A stretch of DNA of 64,000 bases from assembly GCF_036227105.1 (NCBI RefSeq), contig NZ_CP109434.1:9435284-9499283 (forward strand), given 5' to 3'. This document shows positions 40,072 to 48,741 of this stretch, in pieces; position 1 is the stretch's first letter; each line of letters begins with the position of its first letter. The translations under genes were made by a program, and so were the position numbers. The notes under the pieces are model-generated. The model was given only the letters and a program-made list of their open reading frames with translations. It made no database searches and was not told the origin of the DNA. This DNA comes from Amycolatopsis sp. NBC_01488 (GTDB lineage Bacteria; Actinomycetota; Actinomycetes; Mycobacteriales; Pseudonocardiaceae).

Positions 40072-40906
40072 GAACCCAGGTCTTCCCCGTGATCCGCTCG
40101 TAGACCTCGGTGTAGCGCTGCCGCGTCTGTTCGACGATCTCCGCCGGGATCTCCGGCCCGGGGTAGGTCTTGTCCCACCCCGTGGTCAGGGACCAGTCGC
40201 GGACGAACTGCTTGTCGAACGCGTGCTGCGGGCGGCCCGGCTCCCACTCGTCGGCCGGCCAGAAGCGCGACGAGTCCGACGTCAGGACCTCGTCGCCGAG
40301 GGTCAGCGTGCCGTCGGCGTCGAAGCCGAACTCCAGCTTCGTGTCGGCGATGATGACGCCCTGTGCGGCAGCGTGTTCGGCGCCCTTCGCGTAGATCTCC
40401 AGCGTCAGCTCGCGAAGCCGCTTCGCGGTGTCCTCGCCGATCTCGTTCAGCACCTCGCCGAAGGTCATGAACTCGTCGTGCCCGGTGTCGGACTCCTTGG
40501 TCGTCGGCGTGAAGATCGGCTCCGGCAGCTTGTCGCCCTCGACCAGGCCGGGCGGCAGCGCGACGCCGGAGATCTTGCCGTCGCGCCGGTATTCCCGCAG
40601 GCCCAGACCGGCGAGGTAGCCGCGGGCGATGCACTCGACCTTGACCATCTTCAGCGGCTTGCAGCGCATCGCGCGCCCGGCGAACTCGGCCGGCACGTCC
40701 GTGGTGGACACGACGTGGTTCGGCACGATGTCGGCCATCCGGTCGAACCACCACGCGGACAGCTGGTTGAGCAGCGCGCCCTTGTCCGGGATCAGCGTCG
40801 GCAGCGCCACGTCGTAGACCGAGACCCGGTCGGACGCGACGAGCAGGATGTCCCCGCCGTCGAGCTCGTACAGGTCACGGACCTTGCCTTCGTGGATGTG
40901 CCTCAT
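40064..40906 (-). CDS. purC: SAICAR synthase (PurC)
   Basis: ATP-dependent ligation of aspartate to CAIR in purine synthesis. The 280-residue protein starts MRHIHEGKVRDLYELDGGDI and has VECIARGYLAG(L)GLREYR and LELTLEIYAKG. IIADTKLEFGFDADGTLTLG and DEVLTSDSSRFWP are the two SAICAR synthase signatures. It overlaps the gntR stop by four bases (ATGA) and is followed by a small coupled gene, so gntR-purC-orf is one operon. Coupling of a lone purC to a GntR regulator is unusual and suggests regulation apart from the rest of the pathway. Confidence 0.96.
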   Translation of the reverse strand: MRHIHEGKVRDLYELDGGDILLVASDRVSVYDVALPTLIPDKGALLNQLSAWWFDRMADIVPNHVVSTTDVPAEFAGRAMRCKPLKMVKVECIARGYLAGLGLREYRRDGKISGVALPPGLVEGDKLPEPIFTPTTKESDTGHDEFMTFGEVLNEIGEDTAKRLRELTLEIYAKGAEHAAAQGVIIADTKLEFGFDADGTLTLGDEVLTSDSSRFWPADEWEPGRPQHAFDKQFVRDWSLTTGWDKTYPGPEIPAEIVEQTRQRYTEVYERITGKTWVRG

Positions 40907-41652
40907 TCGCCGTCCTCAGTCGTGTACTCGTAGAAAACCCAGTGGTCGGGCAAGGCGGCGGATTCACCGTACTCGACGACCGTCCCGTCGGCCGCCAGGA
41001 AGGTGCTGCGGCCCAGCAGCACCGGCGACCCGGCGGGCAGCCCCAGCTCGGCCGCCTCCTCCTCGCCCGCGCGGCCCGCCGCGTGCCGTTCCTGCGTCGT
41101 CGCGATCTTCGTGCCGAGCCGCGCGGCCGCGTGGGCCGCCGTGCCCTCGACGATGCGCTCGGGCACCAGCAACGCCGGCGCCTTGGCCGACAGCGCGCCG
41201 TCGAACCACGACGTCGACGTCGACAGCGGCCGCGAGTCCGGGCCGTAGGTGGTACGCCGTCGCCGGATGGCCGGGGCGCCCTCGTCCAGGCCCAGCGCGG
41301 CAGCGGCGCGTTCGGACGCCTGCTCGAGGCCGGCCGAGCGGATCACCGCGTAGTGGCCAGGTGGGTAGATCCGGCCCGTGCGCGCCGAAGCGGCGGTGCG
41401 ATCGCGGGCCGTGCGGTGCAGGCCGCCGCGGTCGACGACCGTGCCGACCCCGCGCACCGGGCGCACGAGCCCCTGCGAGCGGAGCGTGGCCAGGACCTTG
41501 GTGGCCGTCGCCATGGCGACGGCCCACGTACGCGCGATCTCGCGGGCGGACGGCACCGCGTCGCCCTCCTGCAGCCGGCCGGACAGGATGTCTTCCCGGA
41601 TCCGGCCCGCGATCTGCAGGTAGGGCGGCTCAGGACGGTCGAGGGTGGGCAA
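40903..41652 (-). CDS. GntR/HutC-family transcriptional regulator
   Basis: A 249-residue repressor-type protein. Residues 8-75 are the GntR winged helix (YLQIAGRIREDILSGRLQEG, PSAREIARTWAVAMATATKV, GVGTVV). About 90-245 form a UTRA (HutC) effector domain with RRRRTTYGPDSRPLSTSTSW and a conserved final YGESAALPDHWVFYEY. It begins at ATG 41652, upstream of purC. Three CTAG-centred sites stand in its promoter, so autoregulation is likely; HutC-group regulators such as DasR also use CTAG-centred operators. The ligand is unknown and may be a purine or sugar phosphate. Confidence 0.9.
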   Translation of the reverse strand: MPTLDRPEPPYLQIAGRIREDILSGRLQEGDAVPSAREIARTWAVAMATATKVLATLRSQGLVRPVRGVGTVVDRGGLHRTARDRTAASARTGRIYPPGHYAVIRSAGLEQASERAAAALGLDEGAPAIRRRRTTYGPDSRPLSTSTSWFDGALSAKAPALLVPERIVEGTAAHAAARLGTKIATTQERHAAGRAGEEEAAELGLPAGSPVLLGRSTFLAADGTVVEYGESAALPDHWVFYEYTTEDGE

Positions 41653-41682
41653 GGCGGCTCCTCACAGGGACAACACGCACAA

Positions 41683-41773
41683 GTGTTCTAGCACGCCGGA
41701 GTGTCTCCCACAAAGCCCTGTTCAGAACCACCCAGGTGTACTAGTACACGTGCTGGACTGCGCTCTAGTACGC
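41683..41773. promoter_or_regulatory. Three CTAG-centred operator-like sites between gntR and the next gene
   Basis: GTGTTCTAGCAC (41683-41694), the perfect palindrome GTGTACTAGTACAC (41736-41749) and GCGCTCTAGTACGC (41760-41773) share a central CTAG, a tetranucleotide that is rare in high-GC actinobacterial DNA. They occupy the 138-bp divergent gap. The palindrome is the strongest; the others are degenerate copies. Binding by the adjacent GntR protein is inferred. Confidence 0.65.
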
Positions 41774-41790
41774 AAGTTACCCTCGAAAGT

Positions 41791-42234
41791 GTGTCCCCGC
41801 CCACAGCACACAGCGGCTCCAACGGCCCGGGCCTCGAGCAACTCCTCGAGGAGCTCCGGCGCCGCAAGTGGGTGCTGCACCTGTTCGGCGGCCGCGAGGC
41901 GCCGGAGATCTACGCCGCGGTACACACCTGGCCGACCTGCGCGGACGTCATCATCCTCCGGGACGAGCACCGCGCCAGCGCCTACCGGGTGCCGACGTTC
42001 CCGGGCACCGACGTGTTCAGCCCGCGGGTGGTCACCTGGCAGTACCACGCCACCCCGGTCTGGACGCTGCGGGCAGTGCTCACCCTGGCGGAGCCCGGCA
42101 CCCCGGGCGCGCCGCTGCAGGCGCTGCGGCCACAGCCGGAGTGCCACATCCCGCCGGAGCTGCGCCAGGACATCACGATCCGGCCGACGAGCACGACGGA
42201 GGACGACGGTGGCGGCCCGCCCGCGTGCGCCTGA
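41791..42234 (+). CDS. Uncharacterised 147-residue protein
   Basis: From GTG 41791 (SPPTAHSGSNGPGLEQLLEE). The middle reads LRRRKWVLHLFGGREAPEIY, then HTWPTCADVIILRDEHRASA, and the end is acidic (TTEDDGGG). It seems a small alpha/beta domain with conserved-looking Trp and His. There is no ribosome site, and CTAG operators lie just upstream, so it may be leaderless and controlled by the divergent GntR. I do not recognise the family. Its stop is six bases from the stop of the convergent IspD-like gene. Confidence 0.68.
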   Translation: MSPPTAHSGSNGPGLEQLLEELRRRKWVLHLFGGREAPEIYAAVHTWPTCADVIILRDEHRASAYRVPTFPGTDVFSPRVVTWQYHATPVWTLRAVLTLAEPGTPGAPLQALRPQPECHIPPELRQDITIRPTSTTEDDGGGPPACA

Positions 42235-42240
42235 CGGTCT

Positions 42241-42936
42241 TCAGGCACCGCGGCCGAGCAGCCGCTCCGCGACCACGAGGTCGTGGGGGTAGGTGATCTT
42301 GAGGTTCTCGGGAGCCCCCGGGACCCAGCGGATCGGCAGGGAGGAGAACCGCTCCATGCAGGACGAAGTGTCCGTCCCCAGGAAACCTTCGCGCTCGGCC
42401 TGTTCGTAGGCCTCGAGCAGCGGTCCGGCCCGGAAGCCCTGAGGCGTCTGGACTCGGATCGCGCCGGGCACCTGGGCGACCAGGTGCCCGGCATCCACCC
42501 TGACGACATCGTCGGCGCCCAGGCCCGGCACAGCCCCCCCGTCCTCGCGTGTCCGGGTCAGCACCGCTTCGATGAGCCGTGGGTGGACCAGCGGCCGGGC
42601 CGCGTCGTGCAGCAGCACGGCGTCGACCCGGCCGCCCGCAATCCGGGGGGCGAGGTGGCGCAGCGCGTTGAGCTCGGAGGCCTGGCGCGTGTCGCCGCCG
42701 TGCACGATCTCGACGTCTTCGCCGGTCACCTCGTCGGCGAGTTCGCGGTCCTGCGGCCGGATGACCAGCACGAGCACGCCGATGCCCGGCACGCGCCTGA
42801 AGGCGTCCAGCGACCAGGCGACCACCCGCCGGCCCGCCAGGGGCAGGTAGACCTTGTTCAGCTTCGCGCCGACGCGGGTGCCCGCGCCACTGGCCAGCAC
42901 CACCGCGGCCGCCGTCGTCTCCACGAGCCGCGACAC
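42241..42936 (-). CDS. IspD/TarI-family nucleotidyltransferase
   Basis: A 231-residue cytidylyltransferase-fold protein. It has ASGAGTRVGAKLNKVYLPLA (CTP-binding loop), VDAVLLHDAARPLVHPRLIE, IRVQTPQGFRAGPLLEAY and the final NLKITYPHDLVVAERLL, all diagnostic for IspD-like enzymes. Motif differences (TDTSSCMERF rather than TDDASLVE) and a location away from ispF make it likely to be a paralogue. It may act on a different alcohol phosphate than methylerythritol phosphate. Start GTG 42936 or 42924; either gives the full fold. It is divergent from cobT by 75 bp. Confidence 0.8.
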   Translation of the reverse strand: MSRLVETTAAAVVLASGAGTRVGAKLNKVYLPLAGRRVVAWSLDAFRRVPGIGVLVLVIRPQDRELADEVTGEDVEIVHGGDTRQASELNALRHLAPRIAGGRVDAVLLHDAARPLVHPRLIEAVLTRTREDGGAVPGLGADDVVRVDAGHLVAQVPGAIRVQTPQGFRAGPLLEAYEQAEREGFLGTDTSSCMERFSSLPIRWVPGAPENLKITYPHDLVVAERLLGRGA

Positions 42937-43011
42937 TACCGGCCGCGCTGTCCCGGTAGGTTGGCCACAGCGTTGCCGTGGACGTTGCCGTGGACTAAGA
43001 AAGGGCCTGGT

Positions 43012-44088
43012 GTGGAGCCGGAAGACATCGAGTTCCCCGAGATCACCCCGCCCGACGACCACGCCCGTTCGGCCGCGATCGCGCTGCACGACAAGCTGGT
43101 CAAGCCGGCCGGGTCGCTCGGCAGGCTCGAAGAGCTGGGCGTCTGGATCGCCGCCTGCCAGGGCCAGTCGCCGCCGCGGCCGTTCACGCGGCCGCGGGTC
43201 GTCGTCTTCGCCGGTGACCACGGCATCGCCGCGAAGGGCGTCTCCGCCTATCCCGCCGAGGTCACCGCGCAGCTGCTGGGCACGATGCTGACCGGCGGCG
43301 CCGCGATCAACGTGCTGGCCGCCGCCGCGGGCGCGAGCGTGCGCGTGGTCGACATGGCCGTCGACACCGAAGCTCCCGCGACGCGCTCGATCGGCGAGCA
43401 CAAGGTCCGCCGCGGTTCGGGCTCCATCGACGTCGAGGACGCCCTGACCGCCGACGAGGTCAAGGCCGCCGTCCGCGCCGGGGTCGCGATCGCCGACGCC
43501 GAGGTCGACGGCGGCGCGGACCTGCTCATCCCGGGCGACCTCGGGATCGGCAACAGCACGCCGGCGTCGGTGCTCGTCGCGGCGCTGACCGGCACCGAGC
43601 CGGTCGCGGTGGTCGGCCGCGGCTCCGGCATCGACGACGAGGCCTGGATGCGCAAGGCCACCGCGGTGCGCGACGCGCTGCGCCGGGCCCGCCCGGTCCT
43701 GGCCGACCCGGTCGCCCTGCTGCGCACGACGGCGGGCGCCGACATCGCGGCGATGGCCGGGTTCCTGGCCCAGGCCGCGGCCCGCCGGACGCCGGTGGTG
43801 CTGGACGGGCTCGTCGCGTGCGCCGCGGCCCTCGTCGCCGAAGACCTCGCGCCGGGCGCGCGCCGGTGGTGGGTAGCCGGGCAGCGGACCGCCGAGCCCG
43901 CCCACTCCCTGGCGTTGGAGCACCTGGACCTCGGCCCGCTGCTGGAGCTGGACGTCCGCCTCGGCGAAGGCACCGGCGCGGTGACGGCGTTGCCGCTGCT
44001 GATGATGGCCGCGCGCGTCCTCGCCGAAACCGCCACCCACGAGCAGGCCGGTGTCTCCGGGCCGGTCATCCCCGCCACCGCCACCTGA
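43012..44088 (+). CDS. cobT: Nicotinate-nucleotide-dimethylbenzimidazole phosphoribosyltransferase (CobT)
   Basis: Makes alpha-ribazole phosphate, the lower ligand of cobalamin, from NaMN and DMB. The 358-residue protein contains LVKPAGSLGRLEELGVWIAA, VVVFAGDHGIAAKGVSAYP and TAQLLGTMLTGGAAINVLA. LIPGDLGIGNSTPAS and the catalytic-region DGLVACAAALVAEDL and LLELDVRLGEGTGAVTALPL follow, as expected for CobT. GTG 43012 follows AAAGGG. It is the only cobalamin gene in view, at the position of Rv2207. It competes with NAD synthesis for NaMN, which is of interest since nadAB is in the same window. Confidence 0.94.
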   Translation: MEPEDIEFPEITPPDDHARSAAIALHDKLVKPAGSLGRLEELGVWIAACQGQSPPRPFTRPRVVVFAGDHGIAAKGVSAYPAEVTAQLLGTMLTGGAAINVLAAAAGASVRVVDMAVDTEAPATRSIGEHKVRRGSGSIDVEDALTADEVKAAVRAGVAIADAEVDGGADLLIPGDLGIGNSTPASVLVAALTGTEPVAVVGRGSGIDDEAWMRKATAVRDALRRARPVLADPVALLRTTAGADIAAMAGFLAQAAARRTPVVLDGLVACAAALVAEDLAPGARRWWVAGQRTAEPAHSLALEHLDLGPLLELDVRLGEGTGAVTALPLLMMAARVLAETATHEQAGVSGPVIPATAT

Positions 44089-44094
44089 TCCCGA

Positions 44095-44151
44095 ACGCCG
44101 TGAAGGGCACCCTGATGGACGTGAAGTCCACGAGGGTGCCCTTCACGGCGT
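44095..44151. terminator. 19-bp perfect hairpin between cobT and ilvE
   Basis: ACGCCGTGAAGGGCACCCT (44095-44113) is exactly complementary to AGGGTGCCCTTCACGGCGT (44133-44151). Inside it, TGGAC / GTCCA closes on GTGAA. It lies six bases after the cobT stop and six before the ilvE stop, so it should end both convergent transcripts. The arms resemble the 10,284 hairpin core. Confidence 0.9.
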
Positions 44152-44157
44152 GGAGCT

Positions 44158-45261
<1,104 letters not shown>

Positions 45262-45357
45262 GGCTGGAGGATACCGCTTGGTCGGACGCGCGTTAGTCGG
45301 ATGTCCCACTGTTCCGGCCTCCCCGCGGCCGAGCCGTGATGACCCTAGGATGACACC

Positions 45358-45660
45358 GTGACCTACCACTCCACGGAGCCGGTGCCCCGGCCCAAGACCG
45401 GCGGGGCCGACGTCAAGACGTTCGTCACCGCGGTGCTGCTGACCTTCGGCGTCGGCCTGCTCGGCATGGTCGGCTGGGCCGTGCTCAGCAGCGGCTTCGG
45501 CGGCTTCCTCGGCCTCGTCGCGGGCGTCTTCGGCATCGTGTGGTGGCGCAGCGTCCACGGCAAGGCGGTGTTCCCGAAGGTGATCCCGACGAAGTCGGTC
45601 GTCATCCTCGCGGTCGTCAACGCGGTGCTCGCGCTGATCCTCCTCCTGACCGCGGGCTGA
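45358..45660 (+). CDS. Small membrane protein, two to three helices
   Basis: A 100-residue protein. A soluble start (TYHSTEPVPRPKTGGADV) is followed by two close hydrophobic segments (TFVTAVLLTFGVGLLGMVGW and GFLGLVAGVFGIVWWRSV) and a third at the end (SVVILAVVNAVLALILLLT). The GTG start at 45358 sits 97 bp from the divergent ilvE start. The last 44 bases overlap the 3' end of the DUF402 gene on the other strand. No function can be assigned. Confidence 0.72.
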   Translation: MTYHSTEPVPRPKTGGADVKTFVTAVLLTFGVGLLGMVGWAVLSSGFGGFLGLVAGVFGIVWWRSVHGKAVFPKVIPTKSVVILAVVNAVLALILLLTAG

Positions 45661-46291
45661 GTTCCGCCAGCAGCCCCGCGGGCAGCTCGGGGGCCGGCCA
45701 GCCCGGATCCGGGCGGAAGTCGGTGTCCGTCCCGTCGAACGGGTAGGTGCCGCGCTCGGCCAGCGCGCCGATCCGCTCGCCCTCCGCGCGCAGCCGGTCG
45801 AGCTGCGCGCGCGTCAGGCGGCCGGCGTCGATCGCGACCTCGGCCTCGTCCTCGTCGTCCCAGCGCCAGGTGCCGTCCCGCTCGACGACGACGTCGAGCA
45901 CGCCGTCGATGCGGTCCACCCCGGCCGGGGTCCGGCCGAGCGGGACCTCGAGGTTGACGTACCAGTTCGTGAACTGCCCGGTGGCGTCGAAGAACCACCA
46001 CACCGACGACCATTCGTCGTCGGCGATGCGCCGCAGCGTGGACGTGCGGTGCCAGAAGTCCGCGACGGGCACGCGCGGGATGCGGAACCGCTGGTCCAGG
46101 GGCGCGTCCGCCAGGTGCCTGCCGTCCGCCAGCCTGCTGCCGACGATGGCGGTGCCCGCCGGGATCCAGGCGAGCAGGACGCGGCCGTCGTCTTCGAGGA
46201 CGCGCAGCGGGTGGACCTGGCCGATCGAGCCGTCCGGGCGGTGGAACCGTTCGATCACGGTCTCCCCCGGCCGCCAGCGTCGATCACTCAC
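45617..46291 (-). CDS. DUF402-family phosphatase-like protein
   Basis: A 224-residue protein with the DUF402 barrel: RWRPGETVIERFHRPDGSIG, then WWFFDATGQFTNWYVNLEVP and RIDGVLDVVVERDGTWRWDD with DEDEAEVAIDAGRL. The NWYVNLE...DxxLDVVV...WxDEDE pattern is the family core, and relatives (FomD, nucleoside diphosphate phosphatases) use those acidic residues for metal. GTG 46291 overlaps the upstream gene by eight bases, indicating coupling. GTG 46300 is an alternative start. A TACAGT box seven bases before 46291 could also make a leaderless transcript. Confidence 0.8.
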   Translation of the reverse strand: MSDRRWRPGETVIERFHRPDGSIGQVHPLRVLEDDGRVLLAWIPAGTAIVGSRLADGRHLADAPLDQRFRIPRVPVADFWHRTSTLRRIADDEWSSVWWFFDATGQFTNWYVNLEVPLGRTPAGVDRIDGVLDVVVERDGTWRWDDEDEAEVAIDAGRLTRAQLDRLRAEGERIGALAERGTYPFDGTDTDFRPDPGWPAPELPAGLLAELSPRSGGGSARAPR

Positions 46292-47189
46292 GCGACCCAC
46301 TGTACCGGCGCGCGCGTACGCCCAGTAGCAGCTCGATCACCGTCGCCAGCCCCGCGACGACGAGCACGGGCAGCGCCGGCAGGAAGTACGCGGCCACCGC
46401 GGCGACGGCGATCCCCGCCAGTCCTCGTACCCCAACGCGCTCGCGGACCTCGGTTCCGGCAGCGAGCGCGGGCACCACGGTCGCGACCACGGCGACGACC
46501 GTCAGCAACGGCTGCAGCGAGTCCGCGTCGGCGGCGGAAAGCAGGTCACGCAACGACGTCAGGGAAAGCCCGAGCCGGACGGAGCCGAGCTGGTACAGCG
46601 CGGCTAAGGCGGCCAGCACGGCGACCGCGGCGAGGAGCAGCACTCGCCGGCCCGCGCCCTCGCGCCCACCCGGGCGGAGGAACGGCAGGAAGACCACCGC
46701 GGCCACGAGCACCCCCGCGAAGTCCGGGGTCTGCAGGCCGCCCCCGGCCGTCGACACGGGCGGCACGGCCACGCACAGCGCGACCAGCACGAGCCCCGCG
46801 ACGAGCAGGAGGCCACCCGCGGTCCGTACGACGATCGTCGGGATCTTCAGCCCGGCGAACCCCGCCCCGGCCACCACGACGACGAAGGCCGCGGCGGCGA
46901 GTTCGCGGTGTACGGGGAAGACGTAGGCGCCGAACGCGATCGCGTAGACGGTCACTTCGGCGAGCCGGGCGACGGCCACCACGACCCGGTCGACCAGGAC
47001 GTCCCCCGGTTCCGGGACCCGCGTCGTCACGCCCGCGGCGACCGCCGCCAGCACCAGCCCGGCCAGCAGCCACCAGCCGGCCCCCGCCGCCCCGGCCGCC
47101 AGCGCCACCAGCAGCCCACCGCCCAGCCGCACGCGGCCCTCCCTCTCCCTCTGTTCACCCGTGGTCCGGTCGTCATTAGCATGGCTCAC
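46284..47189 (-). CDS. Uncharacterised multi-spanning membrane protein
   Basis: A 301-residue, very hydrophobic Ala/Val/Leu-rich protein with roughly nine to ten membrane helices (for example GGGLLVALAAGAAGAGWWLL, LVLAAVAAGV, LLTVVAVVATVVPALAAGTE). A cytosolic N-terminus reads SHANDDRTTGEQREREGRV. GTG 47189 is chosen because it lies 52 bp from the divergent pepA start and no similarity extends further. It ends within the DUF402 gene, so both form an operon. No transporter signature or catalytic motif was recognised. Confidence 0.7.
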   Translation of the reverse strand: MSHANDDRTTGEQREREGRVRLGGGLLVALAAGAAGAGWWLLAGLVLAAVAAGVTTRVPEPGDVLVDRVVVAVARLAEVTVYAIAFGAYVFPVHRELAAAAFVVVVAGAGFAGLKIPTIVVRTAGGLLLVAGLVLVALCVAVPPVSTAGGGLQTPDFAGVLVAAVVFLPFLRPGGREGAGRRVLLLAAVAVLAALAALYQLGSVRLGLSLTSLRDLLSAADADSLQPLLTVVAVVATVVPALAAGTEVRERVGVRGLAGIAVAAVAAYFLPALPVLVVAGLATVIELLLGVRARRYSGSRE

Positions 47190-47241
47190 GATCCCGACCG
47201 GGCCGGCGCCCGGTACACCGTGAACGCGCGAGGAGCCAGAA

Positions 47242-48741
47242 GTGACCGTGCCTAAGCTCGCCCTGTCCGACAACACCGGGGAGGCACTGGCCAAGACGCG
47301 CGCCGACGTGGTCGTCATCGGCACCCTGGCCGGCGAGGACGGCCCGCTGCTCGCCACCGGCGCCGCCGCCGTGGACGCCGCCTTCGACGGCCGGCTCGCC
47401 GGGCTGCTCGCCACCCTCGGTGCCAGCGGCAAGGCCGAAGAGGTCGTCAAGATCCCGACGCTGGGCAAGCTGGCGGCCGGGGTCGTGCTGGCCGTCGGCC
47501 TGGGCAAGGAGGGCGACGCCGTCACCCCCGAGCAGGTCCGCCGCGCCGCCGGAGCGGCCGGCCGCGCGCTGGCCGGCACCGACCGCGCGTTCGTGACGCT
47601 GTCGGAGCTCGACCTGCAGGCCGCCGTCGAGGGCACGATCCTCGGCTCGTACGTCTTCACGGCGTACCGCTCGGAGAAGGGTGACGCGCCGGTCGCGAAG
47701 GTCGACTTCGCGACCCCGGGAACCGGCACCGCCCGCGAGCACAAGGCGACACTGAAGGCCGCGACCAGCATCGCCGAGGCCGTCCTCACCGCCCGCGACC
47801 TGATCAACACCCCGCCGAACGACCTCTACCCGGCCTCCTTCGCCGACCGCGCGAAGAAGCTGGCCGAGGACAACGGCCTCGAGTTCGAGGTCCTCGACGA
47901 GAAAGCGTTGAAGCGCAAGGGCTTCGGCGGCATCCTCGGCGTCGGCGGCGGCTCGTCGCGCCCGCCGCGGCTGCTGCGCCTGGCCTACCAGCCGGCCAAG
48001 GCCGCCAAGAAGGTCGCGCTGGTCGGCAAGGGCATCACGTTCGACTCCGGCGGCATCTCCCTCAAGCCCGCCGCGAACATGGACCACATGACCTCGGACA
48101 TGTCCGGCGCGGCCGGCGTGCTCGCCTCGGTGGTGCTGGCGGCCAAACTCAAGTACCCCCTGGAAGTCGTCGCGCACATCCCGCTGGCGGAGAACCTGCC
48201 GTCGGGGACGTCGTACCGGCCGGGCGACGTGCTGACCATGTACGGCGGCAAGACCGTCGAGGTCCTCAACACCGACGCCGAGGGACGGCTCGTCCTGGTC
48301 GACGCGATGGTCCGCGCGGCCGAGGAGAACCCGGACTACCTGATCGAGACCTCGACGCTGACCGGCGCCCAGGTCGTCGCGCTCGGCAACCGCACCGCCG
48401 GCGTGATGGGCTCGGACGACTTCCGCGACCGCGTCGCCGCGATCATGCAGGCCACCGGCGAAAACGGCTGGGCGATGCCGCTGCCGGAGGAGCTGCGCGC
48501 CGACCTCGACTCGCGCCTGGCCGACCTGGCCAACGTGACGGGCCACCGCTGGGGCGGCATGCTGGCCGCCGGAATCTTCCTGCGCGAGTTCGTCGCCGAC
48601 GGCCTCGACTGGGTCCACATCGACATCGCGGGACCGTCGTTCAACACCGGCTCGCCGTGGGGCTACACCGGCAAGGGCGGCACGGGCGTCCCGGTCCGGA
48701 CGATCGCCGCGGTGCTGGCGGACATCGCCGCCAACGGCTGA
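47242..48741 (+). CDS. pepA: Leucyl aminopeptidase, M17 family (PepA/PepB)
   Basis: A cytosolic hexameric, two-metal aminopeptidase. The 499-residue protein has KGITFDSGGISLKPAANMDH (about 263-282; metal and catalytic Lys), the signature NTDAEGRLVLVDAM (about 343-356; metal Asp/Glu, Arg) and GNRTAGVMGSDD. The N-terminal 160 residues are the usual macro-like domain. Homologous to Rv2213. Its GTG start has AGGAG about eight bases upstream. The next gene starts at the base after its stop, so they are translationally linked. Confidence 0.95.
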   Translation: MTVPKLALSDNTGEALAKTRADVVVIGTLAGEDGPLLATGAAAVDAAFDGRLAGLLATLGASGKAEEVVKIPTLGKLAAGVVLAVGLGKEGDAVTPEQVRRAAGAAGRALAGTDRAFVTLSELDLQAAVEGTILGSYVFTAYRSEKGDAPVAKVDFATPGTGTAREHKATLKAATSIAEAVLTARDLINTPPNDLYPASFADRAKKLAEDNGLEFEVLDEKALKRKGFGGILGVGGGSSRPPRLLRLAYQPAKAAKKVALVGKGITFDSGGISLKPAANMDHMTSDMSGAAGVLASVVLAAKLKYPLEVVAHIPLAENLPSGTSYRPGDVLTMYGGKTVEVLNTDAEGRLVLVDAMVRAAEENPDYLIETSTLTGAQVVALGNRTAGVMGSDDFRDRVAAIMQATGENGWAMPLPEELRADLDSRLADLANVTGHRWGGMLAAGIFLREFVADGLDWVHIDIAGPSFNTGSPWGYTGKGGTGVPVRTIAAVLADIAANG

